Assembly: GCF_042685265.1 (NCBI RefSeq)
Contig: NZ_JBHUMX010000041.1
Length of the DNA: 64,000 bases
Source of the DNA: Oceanobacillus_B kapialis
GTDB lineage: Bacteria > Bacillota > Bacilli > Bacillales > Amphibacillaceae
Strand: one strand, 5' to 3'
Shown: positions 50,802 to 60,368 of the stretch, one piece after another
How positions within the stretch are numbered: position 1 is the first letter of the stretch
Layout of the letters: each line of letters starts with the position of its first letter
Translations under genes and position numbers: made by a program
Notes under the pieces: generated by a model
Database searches by the model: none
What the model saw: the letters and a program-made list of their open reading frames with translations, nothing else
What the model was told of the DNA's origin: nothing

Positions 50802-52964
50802 ATGAAAAAGGAACGAACGTGGTTTAAAAGGGGAAAGCCTAAGTATGTAAGAGGCGTTCTTTATAGTGTTATAGCATTATTGGTCCTAAGCATAACCGGC
50901 TTTGTACTAATTTTATATGGTGGAGCTCTCGTAGTGGATGATGAAGCGTTCTTGCTTGATGCAAGGACAACGATAGAGACCGAAGACGGTACGATCATAG
51001 GAAGACTATATAACGAAAATCGAGAGCTGGTTTCAATTGATAGAATTCCTGATCATGTTAAAAATGCATTTGTTGCCGTTGAAGATCGTCGGTTTTATGA
51101 TCATGCAGGCGTTGATTTTCGTTCGGTTATGCGAGCGCTTGTCCGAGATATTGTTGCGATGGATAAAGTAGAAGGTGCTAGTACTATCACCCAACAGCTG
51201 GCAAAGAATTTATTTTTACATCATGATAAAACATGGATGAGAAAAACAAAAGAAGTAATGGCAGCCATATACATGGAACAACACTTTTCAAAGGATCGAA
51301 TATTGGAGTTATACGTAAATGAAATATACTTTGGTCAGGGTATCTATGGTATTCAAACAGCTGCAAAATATTTTTACTCAAAGCCAGTTCAGGATTTAAC
51401 GATAGAAGAGGGAGCAATGCTTGCAGGACTTGCAAAAGCCCCAAATGGCTATTCACCAATTGAACATCCTGATAAAGCATTGGAGCGAAGAAATGTTGTA
51501 CTTCAATCAATGGAAAATGCCGGAATGCTTTCGACGGAAGATAGGCTTGAAGCAGAAAATCACGATCTTGGTTTAGAATTAAATGAAAGAGAAGCAATGC
51601 CTTATACTGACAGTTACGTCGATCTAGTCATGAAGGAAGCTGCAGAGAAGCACGATTTGTCGGTAAAGGAATTAAAACGCGGTGGTTACCGGATTGTTGT
51701 GAACGTGGACCTAAATGCCCAACGCATTGCATATGAAGCTTTTCAAAATGACGCGTATTTCCCAGGAAATACAGAAGGGGTAGAAGGTGCTTTCGTCATG
51801 ATGGACCAAAAGACAGGTGAAATTGTCTCTGCACTCGGTGGCAGATCCTATCAATTAGGGGAGTTGAACCGAGCTACGGTTAATAGACAACCGGGATCGA
51901 CCATGAAGCCAATCGCTGTATATGGGCCTGCACTTATGAAAGAAACTTATACACCTTATACGCTTATTCCAGATCAACCACTAGATTACAGTGGATACAC
52001 TGCTACTAATGTAGATGGTCAATACGGTGAATCTGTTTCTATTTATAATGCACTTAAATATTCTAAAAATGCTCCAGCAGTATGGTTGCTTGATCAAATA
52101 GGGATATCCTACTCAAAGGACTACTTAAATGATTTGAATATTTCCATTGAAGATAATGGATTAGCTATTGCTTTAGGGGGCCTTTCTGAGGGTATAACAC
52201 CATTAAACCTAATGGACAGTTATAGTGCTTTTTCAAGAAATGGTAAAATGGTTGATTCTCATACAATTAACCGGATTTATGATGCAGAAGATACTCTGAT
52301 TTTTCAATCGGAAACAGAGGAGAAGAATGTCTTCACAGAACAGGTCGCATGGGATATGACCGAAATGCTGCTTGAGACAGTAAAATCAGGTAGTGCAAGT
52401 GCTGGAAGTTATCCGAAAGAGCTAGCAGGAAAAACTGGTACTACTCAACACCCGTTTGTAGAAGGTCAAGTGAAAGATGCCTGGTTTGCAGGCTATACAC
52501 CTGATTATGTAATGGCTGCATGGATGGGATACGACCAATCAGATAAAGACCATTACTTGACTGGCGGAAGTGCCTACCCTACTGAGCTTACAAAAGCAAT
52601 CTTAACAGAAATGAACAGATTAGAACCCTTGACAGAGACGTTTACGAAGCCAGAAGGTGCAGTTGCTCTAGAAAAACCAATTGAATTGCCTGAAATAGAA
52701 AATCTAAAGGCATCTTATGAAATTGGTGGTTTTTCACTTGTACAAGCGAAGCTCACATGGAAGGGATCCGCAGATGAACGCGTGGTTTATCGCATTTACA
52801 GGGTAGAAGATGGAATTGACGAGCGTGTCGCTGAGGTGGAAGGTGAAACAGAATATACGATAAATAATGCCTTATTTAAATCGAAGCAATACTATATTAC
52901 AGCATACGATCCGCTTACAAAGCTTGAAGGGGAAAGATCTGAAACGGTAAAGCTATCGTGGTAA
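50802..52964 (+). CDS. pbpF: Class A penicillin-binding protein PbpF
   Basis: This bifunctional peptidoglycan synthase has about 720 residues. A membrane anchor at about residues 20-42 is followed by a GT51 glycosyltransferase domain (VAVEDRRFYDHAG, GASTITQQLAKN). A transpeptidase domain comes next, with PGSTMKP (serine nucleophile), SKNAPA and KTGTT, and a short C-terminal fibronectin-like tail. The ATG at 50802 follows AGAGGTGAAC. In B. subtilis PbpF is a forespore-expressed PBP. The promoter TATAAT lies at 50773-50778. Confidence 0.94.
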   Translation: MKKERTWFKRGKPKYVRGVLYSVIALLVLSITGFVLILYGGALVVDDEAFLLDARTTIETEDGTIIGRLYNENRELVSIDRIPDHVKNAFVAVEDRRFYDHAGVDFRSVMRALVRDIVAMDKVEGASTITQQLAKNLFLHHDKTWMRKTKEVMAAIYMEQHFSKDRILELYVNEIYFGQGIYGIQTAAKYFYSKPVQDLTIEEGAMLAGLAKAPNGYSPIEHPDKALERRNVVLQSMENAGMLSTEDRLEAENHDLGLELNEREAMPYTDSYVDLVMKEAAEKHDLSVKELKRGGYRIVVNVDLNAQRIAYEAFQNDAYFPGNTEGVEGAFVMMDQKTGEIVSALGGRSYQLGELNRATVNRQPGSTMKPIAVYGPALMKETYTPYTLIPDQPLDYSGYTATNVDGQYGESVSIYNALKYSKNAPAVWLLDQIGISYSKDYLNDLNISIEDNGLAIALGGLSEGITPLNLMDSYSAFSRNGKMVDSHTINRIYDAEDTLIFQSETEEKNVFTEQVAWDMTEMLLETVKSGSASAGSYPKELAGKTGTTQHPFVEGQVKDAWFAGYTPDYVMAAWMGYDQSDKDHYLTGGSAYPTELTKAILTEMNRLEPLTETFTKPEGAVALEKPIELPEIENLKASYEIGGFSLVQAKLTWKGSADERVVYRIYRVEDGIDERVAEVEGETEYTINNALFKSKQYYITAYDPLTKLEGERSETVKLSW

Positions 52965-53125
52965 TTTAGACAAATTCATGACAATCAAATGGCTTTGCTA
53001 TACAGCTGGGAAATTAATCGCTATAGTTAATAATGGATTATGAGAGCGTTTTTCATTCTGCTATTAAGCCGAATGAGTGATTGGTTTTGTACGAAAAAGG
53101 AAATAATTCTTATGGTGGATAAAGG

Positions 53126-54169
53126 ATGGATAACATGGCCAAAACAATGAATGATACATTACTTAAAGCTTACAGGGGGGAGGAGACGACCCATACACCA
53201 GTTTGGTATATGCGCCAGGCAGGCAGATCTCAGCCGGAATATCGTGAACTGAAAGAAAAGTATTCTCTTTTTGAAATAACACATCAACCTGAGCTGTGTG
53301 CTTATGTGACACGATTGCCTGTCGAAAATTATGGCGTGGATGCTGCTATCTTATACAAAGACATTATGTCACCGTTACCTGCTATTGGGGTAGACGTCGA
53401 GATAAAAAGTGGCATCGGTCCAGTCATACACAATCCGATAAAGAGCTTTCAAGATGTTGAGAAGTTAGGAAGTATCAACCCTAAAGCAGATGTTCCGTAT
53501 GTGCTGGATACAATCCGCTTATTAACAGAAGAACAGCTGGAGGTTCCGCTAATTGGCTTCAGTGGTGCACCATTCACATTGGCTAGTTATATGATAGAGG
53601 GCGGTCCTTCCAAAAATTATAATAAAACGAAAGCATTTATGTACACAGATTCTGCAGCCTGGTTTGCTTTAATGGATAAACTGGCTGATATGGTGATCAC
53701 GTACGTAGAGGCCCAAATTGAAGCTGGTGCAAAAGCGATTCAAATCTTTGATTCCTGGGTTGGGGCATTAAATGCATCGGATTACCGAGTTTATATTAAA
53801 CCAGTTATGACCCGGATTTTCTCTGAGTTAAAACAACATGATGTCCCACTTGTCACCTTTGGGGTGGGGGCAAGACATTTGTTGAATGAATGGAATGACT
53901 TGCCGGTAGATGTAATAGGTCTTGATTGGCGGACAACGATCACAGAAGCTCGTGAGCTTGGTGTGACCAAAGTGCTTCAAGGGAATCTAGATCCTACAAT
54001 ACTTTTAACAAAATGGGAGACGATTGAAGATCGAGCAAAATCCTTAATCGACGAAGGAATTGCAGACGGAAACCATGTGTTTAATCTAGGTCATGGCGTG
54101 ACACCTGATATCCAGCCCGCAACTCTAAAAAAGCTAACAGAATATATTCATCGATATTCCAAAAGATAG
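53126..54169 (+). CDS. hemE: Uroporphyrinogen III decarboxylase HemE
   Basis: This 347-residue enzyme converts uroporphyrinogen III to coproporphyrinogen III. It has the signature TPVWYMRQAGR, the active-site residues in GFSGAPFTLASY and the GNLDP loop. It is first in hemE-hemH-hemY. The ATG at 53126 has GGTGG upstream, while ATG at 53135 with AAAGGATGG is an equal alternative. It precedes hemH by about 80 nt. Confidence 0.94.
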   Translation: MDNMAKTMNDTLLKAYRGEETTHTPVWYMRQAGRSQPEYRELKEKYSLFEITHQPELCAYVTRLPVENYGVDAAILYKDIMSPLPAIGVDVEIKSGIGPVIHNPIKSFQDVEKLGSINPKADVPYVLDTIRLLTEEQLEVPLIGFSGAPFTLASYMIEGGPSKNYNKTKAFMYTDSAAWFALMDKLADMVITYVEAQIEAGAKAIQIFDSWVGALNASDYRVYIKPVMTRIFSELKQHDVPLVTFGVGARHLLNEWNDLPVDVIGLDWRTTITEARELGVTKVLQGNLDPTILLTKWETIEDRAKSLIDEGIADGNHVFNLGHGVTPDIQPATLKKLTEYIHRYSKR

Positions 54170-54253
54170 GCTATATCACTTTTTGGACCTACTTCCCTAT
54201 AGAAGGGGTTAACTATATAAAAAATTGTCAAATTTATTAAAGAGGTGCTTAAT

Positions 54254-55189
54254 ATGGGAAAACAAAAAATAGGTTTACTTGTAATGGCATATGGAACACC
54301 ATACAAGGAAGAAGATATTGAACGGTACTATACACATATTCGCCACGGTAGAAAACCTGCTGAGGACGCCCTCCAAGATCTTAAAGATCGTTATAAAGCA
54401 ATTGGCGGGATTTCTCCACTGGCCAAAATAACTGAACAGCAGGCTGCGGCACTGGAAGCTGATTTAAATGATGCGCAAGATGAATATGAGTTTAAAGCAT
54501 ATATCGGCTTAAAACATATCGAACCATTCATTGAGGATGCTGTAAGTGAAATGGCGAAAGATGGAATCAAAGAAGCGGTTTCTATTGTACTTGCACCACA
54601 TTACTCTACTTTTAGTGTGAAATCATACAATACACGTGCAAACGATGAAGCTGAAAAGCATGGTATCACTATTGAATCAGTAGAAAGCTGGTATAATGCA
54701 CCTGGCTTTATTAAACTTTGGTCAGATCGCATTGGAGCTATTTTCTTTGAAATGACTCCTGAAGAGCGTGAAAAAGCAGTATTAGTTGTTTCCGCACATA
54801 GTCTGCCAGAGAAAATTTTGCAAAATGGTGACCCATATCCAGAACAGCTTCGTGAAACAGCTGAGCTAATTCAAGAGGAAACAGGAATTAAAAATGTAGA
54901 GATTGGCTGGCAAAGTGAAGGAAATACGCCTGACCCATGGCTTGGCCCTGATGTGCAGGATTTAACGCGTAAGCTATACCACGAGAAAGGCTATCGTTCT
55001 TTTGTATACGCTCCAGTTGGCTTCATTGCTGATCATTTAGAAGTGCTTTATGACAATGATTATGAGTGTAAAGTAGTCTGTGATGAACTTGGCGCAAATT
55101 ACTATCGCCCTGAAATGCCGAATGTGAATCCACAATTTATTCATACGCTAGCGGGAGTTGTCCTGCAAAAAGTTAAGAGTGAAGTGTAA
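54254..55189 (+). CDS. hemH: Coproporphyrin III ferrochelatase HemH/CpfC
   Basis: This 311-residue class I ferrochelatase inserts iron into coproporphyrin III in the Firmicute pathway. It shows MAYGTP near the start, the histidine and glutamate of the metal site in SAHSLPEKIL and GWQSEGNTPDPWLGP, and no C-terminal membrane helix. GAGGTG stands before the ATG at 54254, so the GTG at 54245 is rejected. Its stop overlaps hemY by one base (TAATG). Confidence 0.94.
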   Translation: MGKQKIGLLVMAYGTPYKEEDIERYYTHIRHGRKPAEDALQDLKDRYKAIGGISPLAKITEQQAAALEADLNDAQDEYEFKAYIGLKHIEPFIEDAVSEMAKDGIKEAVSIVLAPHYSTFSVKSYNTRANDEAEKHGITIESVESWYNAPGFIKLWSDRIGAIFFEMTPEEREKAVLVVSAHSLPEKILQNGDPYPEQLRETAELIQEETGIKNVEIGWQSEGNTPDPWLGPDVQDLTRKLYHEKGYRSFVYAPVGFIADHLEVLYDNDYECKVVCDELGANYYRPEMPNVNPQFIHTLAGVVLQKVKSEV

Positions 55190-56595
55190 TGGGACAAAAG
55201 AAATCTATTGTAATTGTAGGCGGTGGGATAACAGGGTTATCCGCTGCCTATTATTTACAGAAGACAGCAACGGAACAAGGGCTCTCATTGGAAATCAAGC
55301 TTGTAGAGGCATCTGACCGGCTAGGTGGCAAAATTAAAACAATGAAACGTGATGGATTTACTATAGAACAGGGCCCAGATTCGCTATTGGCGAGAAAAGT
55401 ACCTGCTGTTAAGCTCGTCGAGGAATTAGGTCTGCAGGATCAAGTCATCCGCAATGCTACCGGGCAGTCTTATATTTTATTAAAAAACAAGCTACATAAA
55501 ATGCCTACAGGGACCTTTATGGGCGTTCCAAAAGAGATTCGTCCATTATTTTCCTCCAATCTAATCTCTGAAAAAGGAAAACTACGGGCAATTGGAGAAA
55601 GGTTTGTTCCTAAGGGCAAACAAGAAGACCAATCCCTTGGTGAATTTTTTCGTCGTAGGTTTGGGAACGAATTGGTGGTGAACCAAATTGAAGCACTCCT
55701 TTCTGGAATCCATTCTGGTGACATTAACCAAATGAGCCTTAAAGCAACATATCCACTCTTTTATGAGCTTGAACAGAAGTACGGGAGTGTGATGAAAGGC
55801 TTGAGAAAAACCATGCCAGCACCTGCGAAAAAAAATAAAGCTAATGCATCAGGTGCATTCTTTTCATTTAAAGACGGGCTCGAGACATTGGTACATGCAC
55901 TACATGAAAAATTAGATGAAGATACGGTAAAATTAGAAACGGCAGTGGACCATATTGAAAAGAAAGCGCATGGTTATAACATGCTATTAAGTAATGGTAG
56001 TGTACTACAAGCAGATGCTGTTATTATGGCAACACCGCATTTTACGGTACCAAAAATGTTTAGCCAGTATGATTTCTTTAAACCTTTTAAGGACATTCCT
56101 TCTGTTTCTACCGCAAATGTTGTGTTAGCATTTGACCAATCTGCGATTAAGCGTGACATTGATGGAACAGGGTTTCTTGTTACACGTAACAGTGATTTTC
56201 GCATAACTGCATGTACATGGACCCATAAAAAATGGCCAAGTACAGCGCCAGAGGGCAAGATCCTGCTTCGCTGTTATGTTGGAAAACCAGGTGATGAAGA
56301 AATCGTTGATTTATCAGATGAGGAGATAACAGATATTGTTTTAAAGGATTTGAAGAAAACAATGAAGCTAAAAGCAGCCCCAGAATTCCGCGTGATTACA
56401 AGGTGGAAAGACGGAAGACCACAATACACAGTCGGACATTTAGAGCGGCTTGCAGAGATACGAAGCAAGGCAGAGGAGCATATCCCTGGGGTATTCCTAG
56501 CAGGTTGTTCATATGATGGTGCCGGTATTCCGGATTGTATTGAACAGGGAGAAAAAGCAGTTCAGGACGTATTGGAATTTTTAAAAATGGCATAA
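55189..56595 (+). CDS. hemY: Coproporphyrinogen III oxidase HemY/CgoX
   Basis: This 468-residue FAD-dependent oxidase removes six electrons from coproporphyrinogen III. The dinucleotide motif GGGITGLSAAYYL (residues 11-23) is intact, as is the C-terminal GVFLAGCSYDGAGIPDCIEQG FAD-contact region. It ends the hemEHY unit, which is cotranslated with hemH. The last step (ChdC) is not encoded here. Confidence 0.94.
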   Translation: MGQKKSIVIVGGGITGLSAAYYLQKTATEQGLSLEIKLVEASDRLGGKIKTMKRDGFTIEQGPDSLLARKVPAVKLVEELGLQDQVIRNATGQSYILLKNKLHKMPTGTFMGVPKEIRPLFSSNLISEKGKLRAIGERFVPKGKQEDQSLGEFFRRRFGNELVVNQIEALLSGIHSGDINQMSLKATYPLFYELEQKYGSVMKGLRKTMPAPAKKNKANASGAFFSFKDGLETLVHALHEKLDEDTVKLETAVDHIEKKAHGYNMLLSNGSVLQADAVIMATPHFTVPKMFSQYDFFKPFKDIPSVSTANVVLAFDQSAIKRDIDGTGFLVTRNSDFRITACTWTHKKWPSTAPEGKILLRCYVGKPGDEEIVDLSDEEITDIVLKDLKKTMKLKAAPEFRVITRWKDGRPQYTVGHLERLAEIRSKAEEHIPGVFLAGCSYDGAGIPDCIEQGEKAVQDVLEFLKMA

Positions 56596-56617
56596 TACCT
56601 ATTAATTTAAGCAAAAG

Positions 56618-56648
56618 AAGAAGTTCCCATCAATGGAGCTTCTTTTTT
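56618..56648 (+). terminator. hemEHY terminator
   Basis: AGAAGTTCC / GGAGCTTCT around CATCAAT, followed by TTTTTTTG. Confidence 0.85.
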
Positions 56649-56726
56649 TGCATAAGAATAAAGTTCTATTGCTACCGTTTTCTGATATTATTATGAATAA
56701 TACAGTGATAATCAAGGGGTGGGAAG

Positions 56727-56972
56727 ATGGACTTTTTCTTAGTAGGTGTGATTTTTTGGGTGTTGTTTTCTGTTGCTTCTGTATTATTAGTGTTTGGTCT
56801 ATGGAAATCTTCAAGTAAACAATTAATTATGAGTGGTTGCGCGTTTTTGTTACCGACACTATATTTTGCCGGCGCAGAAAATTGGCTTCGATTACTAATA
56901 TTTTTACCTATGGTACTATTTGTTCTCGCTTTCTTTATTAGTAAAAGTAGAAAAATCCCTTCCCGCAATTGA
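56727..56972 (+). CDS. Small three-helix membrane protein
   Basis: This 81-residue hypothetical protein has three hydrophobic segments (about residues 4-24, 33-48 and 54-72) and a basic C-terminus. A GGGGTGGG site precedes the ATG. I do not recognise a family. It lies between the hem operon and the convergent pepF. Confidence 0.65.
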   Translation: MDFFLVGVIFWVLFSVASVLLVFGLWKSSSKQLIMSGCAFLLPTLYFAGAENWLRLLIFLPMVLFVLAFFISKSRKIPSRN

Positions 56973-57104
56973 GAATAAGAGAGACTAGGGAGACTCCTAA
57001 AGTTGGGGTTTTAGTATAGAGGATGACCATTGCGATGATACTTTTTCTATTGGGTGAAGTAGTGAATTTTTATGGTTGGCTAGCTAACTAGTTTTATATA
57101 AAGA

Positions 57105-57138
57105 AAAGCGCTGTGGTATGTTAAATCCACAACGCTTT
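57105..57138 (-). terminator. pepF terminator
   Basis: AAAGCGCTGTGG pairs with CCACAACGCTTT across TATGTTAAAT. Read on the minus strand, the T-run is short. Confidence 0.75.
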
Positions 57139-57150
57139 GTATATTGGCCT

Positions 57151-58965
57151 TTATTTATAACTTTCCTCCAACTGATCAATCAGTGATCCAACAAACGCAA
57201 CAGCCTTTTTAATTGCGTCTGGTTTAGACATGTCTACTCCAGCTTGTTTAATAAGATCTAGTGGTTTCATCGTTCCACCAGCACGAAGTACATCTAACCA
57301 TTTGTCTACGGCAGGCTGGCCTTCTGTTTGAATTTTCTCGGCCATAGCGGTAGAAACAGTAAGTCCAGCAGAGTACGTATACGGATATAAGCCCATGTAA
57401 TAATGCGGCTGACGCATCCATGTGAGCCCCGCACCTTCATCAAACGACACGGTATCTCCCCAGAAGCTTTCTAATGTTTCCCGTTTTTGTTCTGTTAGCA
57501 CTGTGGCTGTTAATGGCGTCCCTTTTTCCGCAAGATCGTACACTCTACGTTGGAACTCTCCTTCAAGAAGGTGTGTAACAAAGTTGTGATAATAGGTTCC
57601 TAGTAATTGAGTGATGACCCAACGTTTCATTCGTTTATCGTCTGTTTTATTCATTAAGTGATTTGCCAGTAGCAATTCATTAATGGTTGATGGTGCTTCC
57701 ACAAAATAAGTGGATGGTCGTGTATTAAGAAGTGACTGGTTTTTCCCTGCAAGGTAAAAATGGCCTGCATGACCAAGTTCGTGGGCAAGGACAAACGCTC
57801 CGCGCATCGTATCAGTCCATGTAACTAAAATATATGGATGCACACCATATGGGCTGGAGCAGAAAGCACCTGTTGCTTTCCCAACATTATCTGCAAGGTC
57901 AACCCAGCGGTCATTAATCCCCTTTTTCATTATCTCTGTATATTCTGGGCCCATCACTTCCAATGCCTCTAAAATAGTGGAGGTTGCTTCCTCATAAGTC
58001 GTTACAGGTGTGAATTCTGGATCGAGAGGGGCTTTTAGGTCACAATATTTCAATTCGTCTAACCCAAGCTGTTCTTTCATGAGCTTTGCATAACGTCGCA
58101 TGTGCGGAGCTAACTCTTCTTGAATAACGTCCAACTGATTATGATACATTTCCTTCGTAACTTGCTGAGATTGTAATAGCATGTCTGTTACAGAATCATA
58201 TGAACGCAATCGTGACATCGTCACTTGTTTGGTTACCTCAGTAGCGTAAGTTGCCGCAAATGTATTTTTGTATTGGTTCAACGTATTCGTGAAAGATTTA
58301 TACGCAGCACGACGTGTTTCGGTATCTGCGGACAGTTCGTACCGATCTTCGTATAATGCAGCCGACATTGGCTGTTCGTTTCCATCCTTATCCGTAATGG
58401 AGTCAAATTGCATATCAGATGATTTGGTGCGACCATAAATCATGTATGGTGCATCATGAACTTCACTTAGTGCTGCCAATGTCTCCTCAATTTCAGGAGC
58501 TAACGTGTAAGGCTTTTTTTCCAACGTGTCTTGCAACATTTTTTCATACGTTTCTAAAGCAGGCTCGTCTTGAAGGAACTTATCAATCGTCTCAACGGAC
58601 AATGTTAAAAGTTCCGATTGAATAAACGATAGCTTTGTTCCAATTGCAGCCATTGCAGCGGAAACCTTTGCTGCATCTCGCTGATTATCCGGATCTGATC
58701 CATCTGCACTAACGCGTAAGCTTGCATAAGTTGCCACACGCACAACTCGCTGCTGAAATGCTTCAAGCGTTTGCAGACAGGAAAGAAGTGTAGCAGCATC
58801 CGCCCCTAACCTCCCTTTATAGGCTGTTACGTTTGTGACATCTTGCTGTACGGCCTTAAGTTCTGTCTCCCAGTCTGTATGTGTTGCAAAAAGGTCTGTT
58901 AAATCCCAAGTCTGCTCTGTAGGTACTTCTGAACGTTTTAAGCGGTTAGTTGTTCCAGTAGCCAT
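57151..58965 (-). CDS. pepF: Oligoendopeptidase F (M3B family)
   Basis: This 604-residue cytosolic zinc oligopeptidase has the HExxH motif in LAHELGHAGHFY and a downstream zinc glutamate in the VEAPSTINE segment. It degrades short peptides. The length matches PepF. The ATG follows AAAGGGGAAAG. It runs convergent to the small membrane gene and is preceded by repeat copy 6. Confidence 0.94.
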   Translation of the reverse strand: MATGTTNRLKRSEVPTEQTWDLTDLFATHTDWETELKAVQQDVTNVTAYKGRLGADAATLLSCLQTLEAFQQRVVRVATYASLRVSADGSDPDNQRDAAKVSAAMAAIGTKLSFIQSELLTLSVETIDKFLQDEPALETYEKMLQDTLEKKPYTLAPEIEETLAALSEVHDAPYMIYGRTKSSDMQFDSITDKDGNEQPMSAALYEDRYELSADTETRRAAYKSFTNTLNQYKNTFAATYATEVTKQVTMSRLRSYDSVTDMLLQSQQVTKEMYHNQLDVIQEELAPHMRRYAKLMKEQLGLDELKYCDLKAPLDPEFTPVTTYEEATSTILEALEVMGPEYTEIMKKGINDRWVDLADNVGKATGAFCSSPYGVHPYILVTWTDTMRGAFVLAHELGHAGHFYLAGKNQSLLNTRPSTYFVEAPSTINELLLANHLMNKTDDKRMKRWVITQLLGTYYHNFVTHLLEGEFQRRVYDLAEKGTPLTATVLTEQKRETLESFWGDTVSFDEGAGLTWMRQPHYYMGLYPYTYSAGLTVSTAMAEKIQTEGQPAVDKWLDVLRAGGTMKPLDLIKQAGVDMSKPDAIKKAVAFVGSLIDQLEESYK

Positions 58966-59014
58966 TTATCTTTCCCCTTTCAATATTCTTGTTGTATGTA
59001 TCCGATAGATGTTA

Positions 59015-59175
59015 TTTATCCTGCCTTAACTGGCAGTTAGACCACCACTTCATGTAGGCGCGAAGCAATCAAGTGTTCTAAGTGGGGGGGCAACTGCCAG
59101 TAAAGGTGCGATTCGTTTAACTAACATTTGGTGGGGGAGGAATGGATGTCCCCACTAAATGAAGTTTCACTTTAT
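59015..59175 (+). repeat. Dispersed intergenic repeat, copy 6 (longest)
   Basis: Both hairpins are complete. CCTTAACTGGCAGTT pairs with AACTGCCAGTAAAGG and encloses CCACTT ... AAGTGG. CATTTGGTGGGG pairs with CCCCACTAAATG. A TGCGATTCGTTTAACTAA linker joins them and the conserved tail AAATGAAGTTTCACTTTAT ends the element. It lies upstream of pepF. Confidence 0.92.
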
Positions 59176-59246
59176 TTCGGAACTCTAAATAATTATAATA
59201 TATTATTGCTGGAAATGATAGAATAATTGATTAATTTGTACAAATA

Positions 59247-59275
59247 AAAAACAGCTATTATTGCAATAGCTGCTT
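59247..59275 (-). terminator. yhfH terminator
   Basis: On the minus strand CAGCTATT and AATAGCTG form a stem followed by TTTTTTATTTG. Confidence 0.88.
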
Positions 59276-59335
59276 TACGCTAGATAGATTAGTAAGTGTT
59301 GTAGTACAGTGGGAGTGAAGGTTTTATCTTTTTCT

Positions 59336-59464
59336 TTATCTTGCAGGGTGATCACATTCGTCACATAGGTTGCCGTAACAGTCGGCTTGTTCGGTCATAT
59401 CAAGCCCGCATTGGCTACATTTCTTCTTTGGCAGATTGCGAAAGAACTCTATAATGTTGAGCAT
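59336..59464 (-). CDS. yhfH: YhfH-like zinc-ribbon miniprotein
   Basis: This 42-residue protein begins MLNIIEFFRNLPKKK. Its four cysteines form two pairs, CSQC (16-19) and CDEC (34-37), with the intervening GNLC typical of the YhfH family. AAGGAGGATT precedes the ATG at 59464 and a terminator follows the stop. It lies next to yhfI, matching B. subtilis. The cysteines suggest zinc binding. No function is known. Confidence 0.85.
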   Translation of the reverse strand: MLNIIEFFRNLPKKKCSQCGLDMTEQADCYGNLCDECDHPAR

Positions 59465-59563
59465 ATGTGAATCCTCCTTTGCTAAGATAACAACATTGTA
59501 TTATAACAGTATGAAAATTGTCAATTCTGTGTTACAACAAAATTCAAAAAAGGGTGTGTGTTT

Positions 59564-60295
59564 ATGAAATTAACGGTAATCGGGTTCTGGGGAGGATATC
59601 CAGCTCCGAATGGAGCTACATCTTCGTATCTACTTGAAAAAGATGGCTTTTCCTTATTAATCGATGCAGGTAGTGGGTCGTTATCTAAACTTCAGCAATA
59701 CCTCCCTGCTACGGAGTTAGATGCTGTGATTTTGTCCCATTATCATGAGGACCATATTGCTGATATTGGTGTACTTCAATACGCAAAGCTAGTAAATTAC
59801 TATGTAAATGGTCTGGACCGCATATTACCGATTTATGGCCATGAGTTGGATAAAAAAGGCTTTGCTTCCTTATCACATGAGTATACAGAAGGGAGAGCCT
59901 ATCAGCCAGATAATCCAATTACCATTGGCCCATTTACAATCAGCTTTCTGGAAACGAATCATCCTGTCCCTTGCTTCGGTATGCGGATCACAGATGGAGA
60001 GCATACTGTCGTTTATACAGCGGATACCAGCTTTAAGGAAGAGTGGATACCATTTTCAGAAGGCGCTGACCTGCTTATAACGGACTGTAACTTTTATGCA
60101 GAGCAGGACGGAGAAAAAGCCGGGCATATGACAAGTAAGCAAGGCGGGGAAATTGCAAACAAAGCTGGGGTAAAGACATTGGTGTTAAGTCATCTCCCAC
60201 AATATGGCGATAGAGATCAGCTTATCAAAGAAGCAAAAGAAGAATACAATGGCAGCATTCATCTTGCAACAGAAGGACTCGTTTGGCAGCCTTAA
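59564..60295 (+). CDS. yhfI: YhfI, metallo-beta-lactamase-fold hydrolase
   Basis: This 243-residue MBL-fold hydrolase has the metal motif SHYHEDH (about residues 73-79), a downstream YTADTSF aspartate loop and a final histidine in VLSHLPQY. The layout is close to RNase Z and related phosphodiesterases. The ATG at 59564 follows AAAAAGGGTG. It is divergent from yhfH and leads toward lplJ. The substrate is unknown. Confidence 0.88.
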   Translation: MKLTVIGFWGGYPAPNGATSSYLLEKDGFSLLIDAGSGSLSKLQQYLPATELDAVILSHYHEDHIADIGVLQYAKLVNYYVNGLDRILPIYGHELDKKGFASLSHEYTEGRAYQPDNPITIGPFTISFLETNHPVPCFGMRITDGEHTVVYTADTSFKEEWIPFSEGADLLITDCNFYAEQDGEKAGHMTSKQGGEIANKAGVKTLVLSHLPQYGDRDQLIKEAKEEYNGSIHLATEGLVWQP

Positions 60296-60368
60296 ACCTT
60301 ATTTTTGATTTAGCGAGATAGATGGCTTAAACTTATAGGTAGATTCGTTTTATGGGAGGCTTTATGGT

